This document shows positions 63,436-64,000 of a DNA stretch of 64,000 bases, one piece after another. The notes beneath the pieces were generated by a model. The model was given only the letters and a program-made list of their open reading frames with translations, did not search any database and had not been told where the DNA came from. Position numbers and translations under genes: made by a program. The stretch is from contig VYZB01000040.1 in NCBI GenBank assembly GCA_013397455.1, forward strand, positions 918,253-982,252, read 5' to 3'. The DNA comes from Crotophaga sulcirostris. Its lineage: Eukaryota; Chordata; Aves; Cuculiformes; Crotophagidae. Position 1 is the first letter of the stretch. Each line of letters opens with the position of its first letter.

Positions 63436-64000
63436 CTGAGTGCAAAGGAGACGAGATGTGGGCTTGGAGAAGTAGCAGAGGGAAAGGTGCAACCATAGAG
63501 CCATTAGGGACAAATCCTGCGCCCTGCCCCTGCCCTGTAGAGGTGAGCCCTTGCCCTACAGTCCTGTTTTAGCTCTTCAGGGAGGCAGTGCAGAGATGGG
63601 CAGCAGTCAGGTTAACTGAATACAGAGCATAAAGCCAGTGACACCAGTTTGTCCTGCCCCTTTGCAAGTCCCTGGCAGGGATACGTAAGGATGCAAGCTA
63701 TAAACAGATTATGGCTCCGTTACTTTATCTGGATGGGGACTGAACATAAACTTTTATTATGTTGCAGGAGATTGCGCCGGAAGAAAACCCCAAGACCAGA
63801 AATACAAGGTGAGCCTTGCAAAGAACTGAGTTTGGACTTTGAGTCTTTTTTTAAATACTGCTTGGCATGCTACCTGCACATCCTTGGCTAGAGTCCCAGA
63901 TCCTGAGCTGTGCTGCTTTCAGTATTGTTTTCACTCCAAAAAGTTAAGGCACATTTCCTCTGGGTGCTGGGTATGAGATGCTCTCACCCTATTCATGCAT
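63436..64000. other. SMYD1 intron, right edge
   Basis: Sequence upstream of the last visible SMYD1 acceptor. No further SMYD1 exon is found, so the next exon lies beyond the window. Confidence 0.7.

Noticed and set aside
1..64000. CRISPR arrays, prophage, insertion sequences or bacterial operons
   Set aside because: The sequence is vertebrate with spliced genes and CR1 elements; no regularly spaced repeats occur.

Overview
This is vertebrate nuclear DNA, almost certainly from a bird. It carries more than a dozen fragments of the CR1 retrotransposon, 5'-truncated and ending in the diagnostic ATTCTATG-type octamers. Introns are compact, coding exons have canonical GT-AG borders, and no bacterial-style operons, CRISPR arrays or viral genes are visible. 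Three genes can be reconstructed exon by exon, in the order THNSL2 (minus strand), FABP1 (plus) and SMYD1 (minus, partial). The same neighbourhood is known from human chromosome 2p11 (SMYD1-FABP1-THNSL2), which supports the identifications.

Layout. Positions 1-26.7 kb hold no gene I can support: unique sequence, a 2 x 168 bp tandem duplication (6167-6502), CR1 fragments, microsatellites and several AT-rich islands. In mammals the flank beyond THNSL2 leads to FOXI3, so this may be that intergenic space, but no forkhead coding sequence is present. Positions 26.76-35.36 kb hold all eight coding exons of THNSL2 (481 codons), with the polyadenylation signal at 26764. A GC-richer stretch near 36.4-36.7 kb may hold its promoter and a non-coding first exon. 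Positions 37-47.8 kb separate the divergently transcribed THNSL2 and FABP1; they hold CR1 pieces, a convincing ancient MIR/CORE-SINE relic and a weaker one near 37.0 kb. FABP1 (four exons, 127 codons) lies at 48.10-51.94 kb behind a well-formed TATA promoter. SMYD1 converges on it from the right: its last five coding exons are at 54.35-63.44 kb, and the 5' half of the gene lies beyond the right edge.

The genes share no pathway. THNSL2 is a PLP-dependent phospho-lyase related to threonine synthase, FABP1 is the liver/intestine fatty-acid carrier, and SMYD1 is a muscle-specific SET/MYND lysine methyltransferase. I found no new biological system. The most informative non-coding signals are the FABP1 promoter, whose GATA, HNF1, CDX, DR1 and TATA motifs fall at spacings that match my recollection of the rodent promoter; a cluster of CDX-type motifs, including a 19-bp inverted repeat, just upstream of it; and an inverted CR1 pair inside a THNSL2 intron.
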